Positions 1 through 9,063 of a DNA stretch of 64,000 nucleotides are shown one piece after another. The stretch spans positions 248,001-312,000 of the forward strand of contig NZ_CP115671.1 of assembly GCF_027886425.1 (NCBI RefSeq). Direction: 5' to 3'. The first letter of the stretch is position 1. Each line of letters begins with the position of its first letter. The notes beneath the pieces were generated by a model that searched no databases, had not been told where the DNA came from, and saw only the letters and a list, made by a program, of their open reading frames with translations. The DNA is from Brevundimonas vesicularis (lineage in GTDB: Bacteria > Pseudomonadota > Alphaproteobacteria > Caulobacterales > Caulobacteraceae). A program made the translations under genes and the position numbers.

Positions 1-270
1 CCACAGGCGGCTCATATAGTCATACAGGCGCTGGGCGTGTTCGGCGTCGTCCGAGAAGGCGGTCGAGACCCGCGCGAACATGTCCTGATAGCTTTCGCCC
101 GGCAGCAGATAGCGATCTTCCAGCGTCTTCTTGCCGAAATCCGTCAGCAGTTCGTCGCGCGAGCGGTCGACCTGGACCGATTTGACCACGGTCAGGTGGG
201 GGCGCTCCGGCGTCGGCGTCGCCGCAACGCCTTGGAATTCCGTCGTCTTCAATGCCTCGCCGCCAGCCAT
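1..270 (-). CDS. nrdA: Ribonucleoside-diphosphate reductase, alpha subunit (N-terminal part)
   Basis: The 90 visible codons are the N-terminus of the class I ribonucleotide reductase large subunit, which reduces ribonucleotides to deoxyribonucleotides for DNA synthesis. Diagnostic stretches are TDFGKKTLEDRYLLPGESYQ and DDAEHAQRLYDYMSRLW. The gene continues off the left edge, so the active-site cysteines are not visible. The ATG at 270 is preferred because GGGGA lies 5-10 bases upstream; an in-frame ATG at 282 is possible. A 16-bp NrdR-like box sits at 295-310. The partner subunit nrdB is not adjacent but lies at 14733-15782 on the same strand. Confidence 0.9.
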   Translation of the reverse strand, partial: MAGGEALKTTEFQGVAATPTPERPHLTVVKSVQVDRSRDELLTDFGKKTLEDRYLLPGESYQDMFARVSTAFSDDAEHAQRLYDYMSRLW

Positions 271-294
271 TACGATCCCCATCGATTGTCTCGC

Positions 295-310
295 ATACCA
301 GATATTGTGT
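295..310. promoter_or_regulatory. NrdR-like box upstream of nrdA
   Basis: ATACCAGATATTGTGT matches the NrdR consensus ACACWATATATWGTGT at 13 of 16 positions and lies 25 bp upstream of the nrdA start. NrdR normally binds pairs of boxes 31-33 bp apart. A much weaker candidate (8 of 16) lies at 327-342, an offset of 32 bp. The strong box is read directly from sequence; the partner and the regulation are inferred. Confidence 0.6.
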
Positions 311-498
311 CTGCTGTGCTTAATGAGAACTAAATCACCGGTTTGCCCCCGTTCCAAATTGGATTTTTTTGGCTCCGCGTGGTGACAAATCTGACTCTGT
401 GGACATCGCGGTGATTCGCGTCGGTGGACTCGCTGGAATCAAAGGCTTTCCGGCTGCTCCGCAGTTACTCACAGGCCCAATTTTTTCTTTGGAGGAAC

Positions 499-531
499 AT
501 GGCGAGAGCTTGGCCGTTGGCTCGCCCATGA
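499..531 (+). CDS. Possible 10-codon leader peptide overlapping the PAP2 start
   Basis: ATG at 499 follows a perfect GGAGGA (491-496) and encodes MARAWPLARP. Its TGA stop at 529-531 overlaps the ATG (528) of the phosphatase gene as ATGA. The spacing of GGAGG to ATG is short (3 nt). The phosphatase ATG itself has no good ribosome binding site, so translational coupling from this small frame is plausible. Whether it is translated is unknown. Confidence 0.35.
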   Translation: MARAWPLARP

Positions 532-1304
532 CGCTTTCCGATGTCCGCGCCTTTTTGATACGCGCCCTGACGGTCGCCCGCACGGAAATCGCCGCGCTTC
601 TGGCTCTGCTGGTCGTCGCCGGCGGCGTTCTGACCTTCGCCGGCCTCGCCGATGAGATGACCGAGGGCGAGGGCCAGGCCTTCGATCTTCATGTCCTGGC
701 GCTGATGCGGCCCTATGCTGACGATCCCGGCCGACCGTGGGGGCCGTGGTGGCTGAAGGAGGCGGCGGCGGACATCACCTCGCTGGGCGGCATCTCTGTG
801 CTGGGGCTGTTCGCCCTGATCGTGATCGTCTTCCTGCTGAGCCAGCGGAAATGGCTGTCGTCCCTGCTGCTGGTCATAGGCCTGGCCGGCGGCGTCGCGC
901 TGTCGGAAGGCCTGAAGGCGGTGTTCGAACGCGCCCGGCCCCCTGCCGCCGCTCAGGCGGTGGAGACGATCAACGCCAGCTTCCCCTCCGGCCACGCCCT
1001 CTTGTCCACCGTCTTCTATCTCAGCGTCGCCGTCATGCTGACCCGCGCCTTCCCGCGCGAGCGTTTCAAGGTCTTCGTCCTGGGCGTCGGCATTCTGCTG
1101 GCCCTGCTGGTCGGGCTGACACGCATCTATCTGGGAGCCCACTGGGCCACCGACGTCTTCGCCGGCTGGGCGGTCGGCGCGGCCTGGGCCATGGCCCTGT
1201 GGCTGGTCGCCTATGGGGTGGCGCGCTGGCAGAAGCGCCACCGTGCGGCGCTGCAGGACGAAGCCTCCCCGATCGAAACCGCGCCCGACCCGACCAAAGT
1301 CTAG
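528..1304 (+). CDS. PAP2-family membrane phosphatase
   Basis: This is a 258-residue integral membrane protein of the type 2 phosphatidic acid phosphatase family, which removes phosphate from lipid phosphates such as phosphatidate or undecaprenyl pyrophosphate. All three signature motifs are present: KAVFERARP (about 129-137), SFPSGHA (151-157) and RIYLGAHWATD (199-209), the last holding the catalytic histidine. Hydrophobic segments lie before and between the motifs, with a short polar N-terminus and a charged tail. The ATG at 528 gives the usual family length; the upstream in-frame extension is unlike the family. A ten-codon frame ends exactly over this start. The substrate cannot be decided from sequence. 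Confidence 0.85.
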   Translation: MTLSDVRAFLIRALTVARTEIAALLALLVVAGGVLTFAGLADEMTEGEGQAFDLHVLALMRPYADDPGRPWGPWWLKEAAADITSLGGISVLGLFALIVIVFLLSQRKWLSSLLLVIGLAGGVALSEGLKAVFERARPPAAAQAVETINASFPSGHALLSTVFYLSVAVMLTRAFPRERFKVFVLGVGILLALLVGLTRIYLGAHWATDVFAGWAVGAAWAMALWLVAYGVARWQKRHRAALQDEASPIETAPDPTKV

Positions 1305-1341
1305 GCCCGCGACCCGCCTCGCGGCAGGCTAGTCTGAAGAC

Positions 1342-2679
1342 ATGTCGGAGACGCACGCCATGGATCACGCCGCCCTCTACGCCGAACGCCTGAAGACCCC
1401 CGACCAGGCCGCAGCCCTGATCGTCTCGGGCGCCAAGGTCGCCATGGGCCTTGGCGTGTCCCAGCCGCCCGCCCTGCTCAAAGCCTTGGCCGAACAGGCC
1501 GCGCGCGGCGAGGTGGAGGATGTGAACCTCTATTATCTGCTCTCGACCGCCATCGCCGGGGAGACGGTGCTGCGCTATGAACTGATGGACCGGATCCGCC
1601 CGTGGAGCCTGTTCCACAGCGCCATCGAACGCCGGCTGGAACAGCGCGCACACGAGGAGGGTCGCCCCAACCCCGTGCAGTTCATCCCCACGGGCTTTCA
1701 GCAGTCGCCCCGCCTTCTGTGCGACGAGGTCAAGGTGGACACCCTTATTTGCACCGTCTCGCCGATGGATGCGGACGGCTTCTTCTCGTTCGGCACCAAC
1801 ACCGACTATTCCAAACCGGTGTCGCAGACGGCGAAGACTGTGATCGTCGAGGTCAATCCGCACATGCCGCGTGTGTTCGGCGACTGCACCGTCCATGTGT
1901 CCCAGGTCGCCGGCATCGTCGAACATGCCGCGCCCCTGCTGGTCGTGCCGCGCGCCGAACCCCAACCGGCGGACCTGGCCATCGGCCGCATCATCGCCAA
2001 CCTGGTCGAGGACGGGGCGACGCTTCAGATGGGGATCGGCGCCCTGCCCAACGCCGTCTGCGACGCCCTGATGGACCACCGCGATCTGGGCGTTCATACC
2101 GAGATGCTGACGCCCGGCCTGGTCGAGCTGATGCAGGCCGGCGTGGCCAACCATGCCCGCAAGACCCTGCAGCCCGGCGTAGGCGTCTTCGCCTTCTCGA
2201 TGGGCGACCTCAACACTTATGAGTTTCTGGACGGCAATCGCGGCATGGAGGCCCATCCGGTCTCGTATGTGAACGACCCGGCCGTGATCGCGCGCAATGC
2301 GAAGATGATCTCGGTCAACGCCACGCTTCAAGTCGATCTGACCGGCGCCTGCTGCTCAGAGTTTCTGAACGGGCGCCAGTTCACGGCCGCCGGGGGCCAG
2401 CTGGACTTCGTGCGCGGCGCCTATGGATCCGAGGGCGGCAAGTCGATCATCGCCTGTCATTCCACGGCGGCCAAGGGGACGGCCTCTCGCATCGTGGCGC
2501 GGCTGGACGGGCCGGTCACCACGCCGCGCAACGACACCCATATCGTCGCCACCGAACACGGCTGGACCAATCTCAAGGGCAAGTCGTCCAGCGAGCGCGC
2601 CCGCGCCCTGATCGCCCTGGCCGCGCCCGAGTTTCGCGACGGCCTGACGGCGGCGGCGCGCGAACAGGGCCTGATCTGA
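1342..2679 (+). CDS. Acetyl-CoA hydrolase/transferase family protein
   Basis: This 445-residue protein belongs to family I CoA-transferases/acetyl-CoA hydrolases (4-hydroxybutyrate CoA-transferase and succinyl-CoA:acetate CoA-transferase type), cytosolic enzymes that move CoA between carboxylic acids through a glutamyl-CoA intermediate. The likely catalytic glutamate is in HTEMLTPGLVEL (about residue 253). The glycine-rich CoA-binding stretch MGIGALPNAV lies at about 231-240, and the C-terminal GAYGSEGGKSIIA and ATEHGWTNLKG patches are typical. An in-frame ATG at 1360 has a better-placed GGAG and may be the true start. It stands alone between unrelated genes on the same strand, so the acyl substrate is not indicated. 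Confidence 0.85.
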   Translation: MSETHAMDHAALYAERLKTPDQAAALIVSGAKVAMGLGVSQPPALLKALAEQAARGEVEDVNLYYLLSTAIAGETVLRYELMDRIRPWSLFHSAIERRLEQRAHEEGRPNPVQFIPTGFQQSPRLLCDEVKVDTLICTVSPMDADGFFSFGTNTDYSKPVSQTAKTVIVEVNPHMPRVFGDCTVHVSQVAGIVEHAAPLLVVPRAEPQPADLAIGRIIANLVEDGATLQMGIGALPNAVCDALMDHRDLGVHTEMLTPGLVELMQAGVANHARKTLQPGVGVFAFSMGDLNTYEFLDGNRGMEAHPVSYVNDPAVIARNAKMISVNATLQVDLTGACCSEFLNGRQFTAAGGQLDFVRGAYGSEGGKSIIACHSTAAKGTASRIVARLDGPVTTPRNDTHIVATEHGWTNLKGKSSSERARALIALAAPEFRDGLTAAAREQGLI

Positions 2680-2722
2680 CGCCGCACTTGATCTCGGGCC
2701 GTCCGTCGGGACTTCTGGCGTC

Positions 2723-4024
2723 ATGAAGACCGTCCGCCTGCTGGCCCTGCTGTCCCTGCTCCTCGCCACGCCTGTCAGCGCGAGAGGCGCGCAAGGCGCC
2801 TATGCCACCGATAGCGACTGCGGCGGCCGCCCGATGACCACCGTGCGCATGGCGCCCGGCTACTGCCTGGGGCTGGTCTGGCAGGGCGCGGGGGCTGAGG
2901 GACCGCGAATGCCGCGCGGCCTGCTGGCGCTATCGAACGGCGACTGGTTGGTGACGGATCTCGGCAACTGGTATCCGGGCAATGGCGCGATCTGGCGGCT
3001 GTCGTTCGGCCCCGACAGTGCGCCGCGCTGGAGACGGCTGGCCCAGGGACTGAACATGCCGCACACGGCGGCGCGCGGGCCGGACGGGCGCATCTATGTG
3101 TCCGAGATGAACCGCATCCTGACGCTGGACCCCGACGCGGCCGATCCGGCGGCGACGGTGCGCACCGTCATCGGCGACCTGCCCGACAATCGGCTACACG
3201 CCAATCGCCACCCGCTGTCCAGCTTCGTCTTCGACGCGAACGGCGACCTGCTGGTCAATGTCGGCGCCCCTAGCGACCGCTGCGTGGATGCGCGGGGCCA
3301 GGCGCGCGCCAATGCGGCGGGCGCCTGCATCGACAGCGCGGCGACGGCCCAGGTGCGGCGCCACGCTTATACGGGAAAAGGCCGCTGGGCCGAGGACAGC
3401 ACCGTCTTCGCTTCGGGCCTGCGGAACTCCATCGCCCTCGTGCGGCACCCGTCGGGCACAATCCTGCAAGGCGAGAACTCGGTCGATCTGACCACGCCCG
3501 ACCATCCCTATGACGAGATCAATGTCCTGCGTCAGGGCGGCCATTACGGCTGGCCCTACTGCGTCGATCTGGCGACGCCCCTGCCGGGCTGGAGCGCGGG
3601 CCAGGCGCGATGCGGCCAGCGCGACCGCCCGGTCGCCCTGCTGCCGCCCCACGCCGCGCCGCTGGACCTGATCTATTACGACGGGGCGATGTTCCCCGAA
3701 CTGCGTGGCCGGCTGCTGATGAGCTGGCACGGCTATCGTCGCGCGGGCGGCCGGATCGTGGCGGCCGAGACGGACGGCGAGGGTCGCCCCCTGACCGACA
3801 TCGGCGGTCGCTACGCCATCTATCCGCGCGGCGCCCTTTCCTATCCCGCCGGCGCGCCCAGCCTACGCGGCAAGGTGCTGACGCCGGGCTGGGACACGGT
3901 CGCTGGCCGTCAGCCGCGCGGCGCGCCGGTCGTGCTGGCCGTCGCCGCAGACGGCTCGATCTGGGTCACGGACGACCGAAACCGGGCGATCCTCAGGATC
4001 GCCCGGTCGGACAAGACGCCCTAG
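2723..4024 (+). CDS. Secreted PQQ-dependent sugar (sorbosone) dehydrogenase-like protein
   Basis: This 433-residue protein has a signal peptide ([20 protein letters not shown], cleavage after SARG or nearby) followed by a six-bladed propeller of the glucose/sorbosone dehydrogenase family. Typical stretches are [19 protein letters not shown], a HRHP-like site at [26 protein letters not shown], and [19 protein letters not shown], whose DEIN/HYGWP motif is a family hallmark. It is expected in the periplasm, oxidising sugars or aldoses with PQQ, although no PQQ synthesis gene is nearby. Its TAG stop shares the tetranucleotide CTAG with the stop of argG on the other strand. Confidence 0.8.
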   Translation: MKTVRLLALLSLLLATPVSARGAQGAYATDSDCGGRPMTTVRMAPGYCLGLVWQGAGAEGPRMPRGLLALSNGDWLVTDLGNWYPGNGAIWRLSFGPDSAPRWRRLAQGLNMPHTAARGPDGRIYVSEMNRILTLDPDAADPAATVRTVIGDLPDNRLHANRHPLSSFVFDANGDLLVNVGAPSDRCVDARGQARANAAGACIDSAATAQVRRHAYTGKGRWAEDSTVFASGLRNSIALVRHPSGTILQGENSVDLTTPDHPYDEINVLRQGGHYGWPYCVDLATPLPGWSAGQARCGQRDRPVALLPPHAAPLDLIYYDGAMFPELRGRLLMSWHGYRRAGGRIVAAETDGEGRPLTDIGGRYAIYPRGALSYPAGAPSLRGKVLTPGWDTVAGRQPRGAPVVLAVAADGSIWVTDDRNRAILRIARSDKTP

Positions 4025-5259
4025 CTCTTGCGCGCGTCGCGCTTGGCCAGGACGCGTAGGCGCAGTGCGTTCAGCTTGATGAAGCCGGCCGCGTCCTTGT
4101 GGTCATAGGCCTGGACGCCTTCTTCGAAGGTCACCAGGTCCTGATCGTACAGGCTGTTGGGGCTTTCGCGGCCGATGACCGAGACATTGCCCTTGTACAG
4201 CTTGACCTTCACCGTGCCGGAGACGTTTTCCTGGCTCTTGTCGATGGCGGCCTGAAGCATCTCGCGCTCGGGCGAGAACCAGAAGCCGTTGTAGATCAGC
4301 TCGGCGTATTTCGGCATCAGCTGGTCCTTCAGGTGCATGGAGCCGCCGTCCAGGGTGATGCTTTCGATGCCGCGGTGCGCCGCGATCAGGATGGTCCCGC
4401 CGGGGGTCTCATAGACGCCGCGCGACTTCATGCCGACGAAACGGTTCTCGACCAGGTCCAGACGGCCGATGCCGTTGTCGTGGCCATACTGGTTCAGGGC
4501 GGTCAGGATCGTGGCGGGCGACATGGCCTCGCCGTTGATCGAGACGGCGTCGCCCTTCTCGAAGCCGATCTCGATGACGGTCGCCACGTCCGGCGCGTCT
4601 TCCGGGCTGATCGTGCGCTGGTGGACGAACTCGGGCGCCTCGACCGCCGGGTCTTCCAGCACCTTGCCCTCGGACGAGGAGTGCAGAAGGTTGGCGTCGA
4701 CGCTGAAGGGCGCCTCGCCGCGCTTGTCCTTGGCGATGGGGATCTGGTTCTTCTCGGCGAAGTCCAGCAGGGCCTCGCGACTGCGGAACTCCCACTCGCG
4801 CCACGGCGCGATGACGCGGATGTCGGGCTCCAGCGCATAGTAGCCCAGCTCGAACCGGACCTGATCGTTGCCCTTGCCGGTCGCGCCGTGACAGACGGCG
4901 TCGGCGCCGACCTGACGCGCGATCTCGATCTGGCGCTTGGAGATCAGGGGGCGGGCGATGGAGGTGCCCAGCAGATAGTCGCCCTCATACTGGGCGTTGG
5001 CGCGGAACATGGGGAAGACGAAGTCGCGCACGAACTCTTCGCGCAGGTCGTCGATGAAGATGTTCTCGGGCTTGATGCCCAGCTTCAGCGCCTTCTCGCG
5101 CGCCGGGCCCAACTCTTCGCCCTGGCCCAGATCGGCAGTGAAGGTCACCACCTCGGCGTTATATTCGGTCTGGAGCCACTTCAGGATGATCGAGGTGTCC
5201 AGCCCGCCCGAATAGGCGAGGACGACTTTCTTGACGGGCTTGTCGGCGGGGGCGGACAT
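4021..5259 (-). CDS. argG: Argininosuccinate synthase
   Basis: This 412-residue cytosolic enzyme joins citrulline and aspartate with ATP to give argininosuccinate in arginine synthesis. The N-terminal PP-loop AYSGGLDTS (residues 14-22) binds ATP. Further family blocks are [35 protein letters not shown] and [13 protein letters not shown]. The length matches the usual 400-410 residues, so the gene is complete. It is a single gene: its start faces the divergent M16 peptidase gene across about 190 bp, and its stop overlaps the converging dehydrogenase gene by four bases. Confidence 0.97.
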   Translation of the reverse strand: MSAPADKPVKKVVLAYSGGLDTSIILKWLQTEYNAEVVTFTADLGQGEELGPAREKALKLGIKPENIFIDDLREEFVRDFVFPMFRANAQYEGDYLLGTSIARPLISKRQIEIARQVGADAVCHGATGKGNDQVRFELGYYALEPDIRVIAPWREWEFRSREALLDFAEKNQIPIAKDKRGEAPFSVDANLLHSSSEGKVLEDPAVEAPEFVHQRTISPEDAPDVATVIEIGFEKGDAVSINGEAMSPATILTALNQYGHDNGIGRLDLVENRFVGMKSRGVYETPGGTILIAAHRGIESITLDGGSMHLKDQLMPKYAELIYNGFWFSPEREMLQAAIDKSQENVSGTVKVKLYKGNVSVIGRESPNSLYDQDLVTFEEGVQAYDHKDAAGFIKLNALRLRVLAKRDARKS

Positions 5260-5448
5260 GGCGGCTCTTTCAGCAAGGGGCGGTCAGTCGGGGAGTTGAC
5301 GCGCGCATAAGACCGGGGGTCCGGCGATGCAACCTTTTCCGGGTCGCGCGGGGAGAACATGAACCTTTCGTCATGTTCCACTTGGTCGCGTTGCCAGGCG
5401 GCAGACCGGCGTTATGGTCCCCTCCAACTGCAATCCCGAGGATATCGC

Positions 5449-8313
5449 ATGCGCCGCACTGGCTCTCTCGTCGCCGCCGCCGCCCTTCTGGCGGTTTCAA
5501 CGCCTGTCTGGGCCTCCGTGGCCTCTGCACCCGCCGCCCAGGCCGCCGGTCAGGCTGCAGCACCCGCCGTCCAGGCCGCGCCGGTGTCGCAGCTGATCAA
5601 CGAAGTCGACATCCCCTACACCAAGTTCACCCTCGACAACGGCCTGACCGTCCTGGTCCACGAGGATCACAAGGCCCCCGTCGTCGCCGTCTCGGTCTGG
5701 TACAATGTCGGCTCCAAGGACGAGCCCGCCGGCAAGACCGGCTTCGCCCACCTGTTCGAACACCTGATGTTCGGCGGCTCGGAAAATGCGCCCGGCAGCT
5801 ATTTCACGCCGATGCGCAACATGGGCGCGACCGACATGAACGGGACCACCTATTTCGACCGCACCAACTACTTCGAGACGGTCCCGACCCCGGCGCTGGA
5901 ACAGGCCCTGTTCATGGAAAGCGACCGCATGGGCTACATGCTGGGCGCCATCAGCCAGGAGACGCTCGATCTGCAACGCGGCGTCGTCCAGAACGAAAAG
6001 CGTCAGGGCGACAACCAGCCCTATGGCCTGAACCAGTACAAGCAGCTGGAGGCCCTGTTCCCCGAAGGCCACCCCTATCGCCACTCGACCATCGGTTCGA
6101 TGGCCGACCTGGACGCCGCTTCGATGCAGACGGTGCGCGACTGGTTCACCTCCAACTATGGCCCCAACAACGCCGTTCTGGTGCTGGCCGGCGACATCAC
6201 CCCCGCCAAGGCGCGTGAACTGACCGACAAATACTTCGGCCCGATCGCCAAGGGTCCGGTGAACAATCCCGCCCAGGCCCCGGTCCCGACCCTGTCCGCC
6301 CCGCTCAGCGAAACCACCCACGACCGCGTCTCGAACGCCCAGGTCGAAGTCAGCTGGGCCGTGCCGGGCATGCTGGACGCGGATTCGGTGCCGCTCAGCG
6401 TCGCCGCCTCGGTCTTGGGCGGCCTGGCCTCCTCGCGCCTGGACAATGAGCTGGTGCGCGGCGAACAGACCGCCGTCTCGGCCAGCGCCGGCAACAGCGC
6501 CTTCCACCGCGTCGGCATCTTCGAGATGAGCGCCACGATCAAGCCGGGCGAAGACCCCGCCGCCGTCGAGGCGCGCATGCGCGAAATCCTGAACGGCCTG
6601 ATCGCGAACGGCCCGACCCAGGACGAGATCAACCGCGTCGTCACCCAATACGCCTCGCGCCGCATCCAGGGCCTGGAACAGGTCGGCGGCTTCGGCGGCA
6701 AGGCCACGGCGCTGGCCGAAGGCCAGCTTTATGCCGGCGATCCTGAGTTCTACAAGAAGCAGCTGGCCGCCTACGCCGCCGTCACGCCGGCCCAGGTCAA
6801 GGCGGCAATGCAGAAGTGGCTGACCCGTCCGGCCTATACGCTGACCACCCTGCCCGGCCAGCGCGAAGCCTATCAGGAGGCGGCCGCTGCGCCGTCCGGC
6901 GCCAACCGCACCCCGGCGCCGGAAATCGAACGCAAGCCGCGCATGCCCAAGCCCGAGATCGGTCAGGTCGCCAACGTCGACTTCCCGGCCGTCGAGCGCA
7001 CCCGCCTGTCGAACGGCATGGAGGTGATCTACGCCCAGCGCGACGCCACCCCGACGACGAAGATCGCGCTCGACTTCGACGCCGGTCTGGCCGCCGACGA
7101 CCGCTCCAAACTGGGTCTGCAGACCCTGATGCTGGACCTGATGGACGAGGGCACCCGCACCCTGAACGCCACGCAGCTGGCAGAGGCGCAGGAAGCCCTG
7201 GGCGCCAGCATCACCACCGGCGCGACGATGGACAGTTCGGTGGTCCAGCTGTCGGCGGTGACGCCGAACCTGAAGCCCTCGGTGGACCTGATGGCCGAGG
7301 TGGTGCGCAATCCTGCCTTCGCCCCGGCCGAGCTGGAGCGCCTGCGCGCCACCCGCCTGTCGCGCATCGCCGCCGAGCGCACCCAGCCGGCCGCCCTGGC
7401 CAGCCGCGCGCTGCCGGAACTGATGTATGGGCCCAACAGCCCCTACGGCCGTCCGTTCAGCGGCAACGGCGACGAGACCAGCGTCAAGGCGATCACCGAC
7501 GCCGACATCCGCGCCGACTACGCCAAGTGGATCCGCCCGGACAACGCCAAGCTGTTCGTCGTCTCCGACCGCCCCCTGGCCGAGCTGACGCCGATCCTGG
7601 ACAGCGCCTTCGGTCAATGGGTCCCGCCCGCATCGGCCAAGGCCGTCAAGGACTTCTCGGCCCCCATCCCGGCCGCGACGCCCAAGATCGTGCTGATCGA
7701 CCGTCCGCAATCGCCCCAGTCCTACATCATGGGCGGCGAGGTCCTGGGCCTGTCGGGCACTGACGACCTGTTGGTGCTGAACGCGGCGAATAATGTGCTC
7801 GGCAACGACTTCCTGTCGCGCATCAACTCGGATCTGCGTGAGACCAAGAGCTGGTCCTACGGCGTCAACGCCTCGGTCAATCCGTTCGCCGGACGCGTGC
7901 CCTATCTGGTCACCGCCCCGGTCCAGGCCGACAAGACCGGCCCGGCCATCGAAGCCCTGAACCAGCAGTTCAACGACTTCCTGTCGGGCGGCAAGGGCGT
8001 GACGCCCGAGGAGCTGCAACGCACGATCAACGGCAACACCCGCCGTCTGGCCGGCAGCTACGAGACCTCGGCCGCCGTCCTGGGCGCCATGCGCTCCAAC
8101 GCCCTGCTGGGCCGTCCGGACGACTATCCGGAAACCATCGCGGCGCGCACCAACGCCCTGACCGCAGCCCAGCTGGACGCCGCCGCCAAGGCCGCCATCG
8201 ACCCGTCCAAGTTCGTCTGGGTCGTGGTCGGCGACGCCTCGGTGGTCAAGCCGCAACTGGACGCCCTGGGCATCCCCGTGGAGGTCCGCGCGGCGGCCCC
8301 CGCCGCCCAATAG
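5449..8313 (+). CDS. M16-family zinc metallopeptidase, two-domain, exported
   Basis: This 954-residue protein has a signal peptide (MRRTGSLVAAAALLAVSTPVWA) and an alanine/glutamine-rich linker, followed by two consecutive M16 peptidase repeats. The N-terminal repeat is catalytic: the inverted zinc motif HLFEH is at 101-105, with the distal glutamate in QNEKRQ at about 183. The C-terminal repeat (from about 520) lacks the motif, as in pitrilysin-like clam-shell enzymes. It should work in the periplasm on peptides. The ATG at 5449 was chosen because it starts the signal peptide and follows GAGGAT. It is closely similar to the island-borne M16 gene at 41659-44430. A strong terminator follows. 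Confidence 0.92.
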   Translation: MRRTGSLVAAAALLAVSTPVWASVASAPAAQAAGQAAAPAVQAAPVSQLINEVDIPYTKFTLDNGLTVLVHEDHKAPVVAVSVWYNVGSKDEPAGKTGFAHLFEHLMFGGSENAPGSYFTPMRNMGATDMNGTTYFDRTNYFETVPTPALEQALFMESDRMGYMLGAISQETLDLQRGVVQNEKRQGDNQPYGLNQYKQLEALFPEGHPYRHSTIGSMADLDAASMQTVRDWFTSNYGPNNAVLVLAGDITPAKARELTDKYFGPIAKGPVNNPAQAPVPTLSAPLSETTHDRVSNAQVEVSWAVPGMLDADSVPLSVAASVLGGLASSRLDNELVRGEQTAVSASAGNSAFHRVGIFEMSATIKPGEDPAAVEARMREILNGLIANGPTQDEINRVVTQYASRRIQGLEQVGGFGGKATALAEGQLYAGDPEFYKKQLAAYAAVTPAQVKAAMQKWLTRPAYTLTTLPGQREAYQEAAAAPSGANRTPAPEIERKPRMPKPEIGQVANVDFPAVERTRLSNGMEVIYAQRDATPTTKIALDFDAGLAADDRSKLGLQTLMLDLMDEGTRTLNATQLAEAQEALGASITTGATMDSSVVQLSAVTPNLKPSVDLMAEVVRNPAFAPAELERLRATRLSRIAAERTQPAALASRALPELMYGPNSPYGRPFSGNGDETSVKAITDADIRADYAKWIRPDNAKLFVVSDRPLAELTPILDSAFGQWVPPASAKAVKDFSAPIPAATPKIVLIDRPQSPQSYIMGGEVLGLSGTDDLLVLNAANNVLGNDFLSRINSDLRETKSWSYGVNASVNPFAGRVPYLVTAPVQADKTGPAIEALNQQFNDFLSGGKGVTPEELQRTINGNTRRLAGSYETSAAVLGAMRSNALLGRPDDYPETIAARTNALTAAQLDAAAKAAIDPSKFVWVVVGDASVVKPQLDALGIPVEVRAAAPAAQ

Positions 8314-8336
8314 GGCGACGACAGACCAAAACGACG

Positions 8337-8372
8337 AAGGCCCGGAGAGCGATCTCCGGGCCTTTTCTTTTT
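8337..8372 (+). terminator. Rho-independent terminator after the M16 gene
   Basis: A perfect 12-bp stem (AAGGCCCGGAGA and its complement) with a GCGA loop is followed by TTCTTTTT. It ends the rightward M16 transcript. engB converges from the right and ends at 8410. Confidence 0.9.
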
Positions 8373-8409
8373 GCCGTCATGCTCGGGTGTCACCCAACGA
8401 TGAGGGCCG

Positions 8410-9063
8410 CTAGTCCAGCGTCGCGCCCGTCGTGCGCATGATCTCGGCGCGCAGTTCCGGCAGACCGAGACCCTTTTCCGACGAGGTCAGGGCCACCACC
8501 GGGAAGGCGGCTGGGCGTTTGGAGATGGCCTTCAGGGTCGCGGCCTGCACGGCCTCGCCCTCGCCCTTCTTCAGCTTGTCGGCCTTGGTCAGGACGATCT
8601 GATAGCTGACGGCCGCCAGGTCCAGCGCATCCAGCGCCTCCGTATCCACCGACTTCAGCCCATGACGGCTGTCGATCAGCAGATAGACCCGCTTCAGCGT
8701 CACCCGGCCGCGCAGATAGTCCCGCCCCAGATCCTGGAACTTCTTGACCGTAGTCTTGGACGCCTTGGCCCAGCCATAGCCGGGCAGATCGACCAGACGC
8801 ATCCGGCCATCCAGGTCGAAGAAGTTGACCTCGCGCGTGCGGCCCGGCTCGTTCGAGGCGCGGGCCAGCTTGTGCATGCCCACCAGCCCGTTGATCAGGC
8901 TGGACTTGCCCACGTTCGAGCGGCCGGCGAAGGCGATCTCGGGCAGATCGGGGTCGGGCAACTGCTCGATCTTGGCCGCGCCCATGACGAAGGTCGCAGG
9001 CCGCGCGAACAGAATGCGCGCCGCCTCGATGTCCTCGGGCGTGAACTCGGTCTCGTCGATCAC
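8410..9063 (-). CDS. engB: Ribosome biogenesis GTP-binding protein EngB/YihA
   Basis: This 217-residue GTPase is needed for large ribosomal subunit assembly. Its motifs are G1 GRSNVGKS (residues 47-54), the G2 region [13 protein letters not shown]3 DLPGYG and G4 TKAD. The start is the GTG at 9063, which overlaps the yidC stop as GTGA, so translation is probably coupled to yidC. An upstream extension in the same frame lies wholly inside yidC and is not credible. It is the last gene of the rpmH-rnpA-yidC-engB run, an arrangement common in alphaproteobacteria. Confidence 0.95.
   Translation of the reverse strand: MIDETEFTPEDIEAARILFARPATFVMGAAKIEQLPDPDLPEIAFAGRSNVGKSSLINGLVGMHKLARASNEPGRTREVNFFDLDGRMRLVDLPGYGWAKASKTTVKKFQDLGRDYLRGRVTLKRVYLLIDSRHGLKSVDTEALDALDLAAVSYQIVLTKADKLKKGEGEAVQAATLKAISKRPAAFPVVALTSSEKGLGLPELRAEIMRTTGATLD

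Noticed and set aside
5497..8310. A 937-codon open frame on the minus strand opposite the M16 gene
   Set aside because: It mirrors the codon pattern of the real gene in very GC-rich DNA, is rich in Arg/Gly/His/Gln, has no family motifs, and covers an obvious M16 peptidase.
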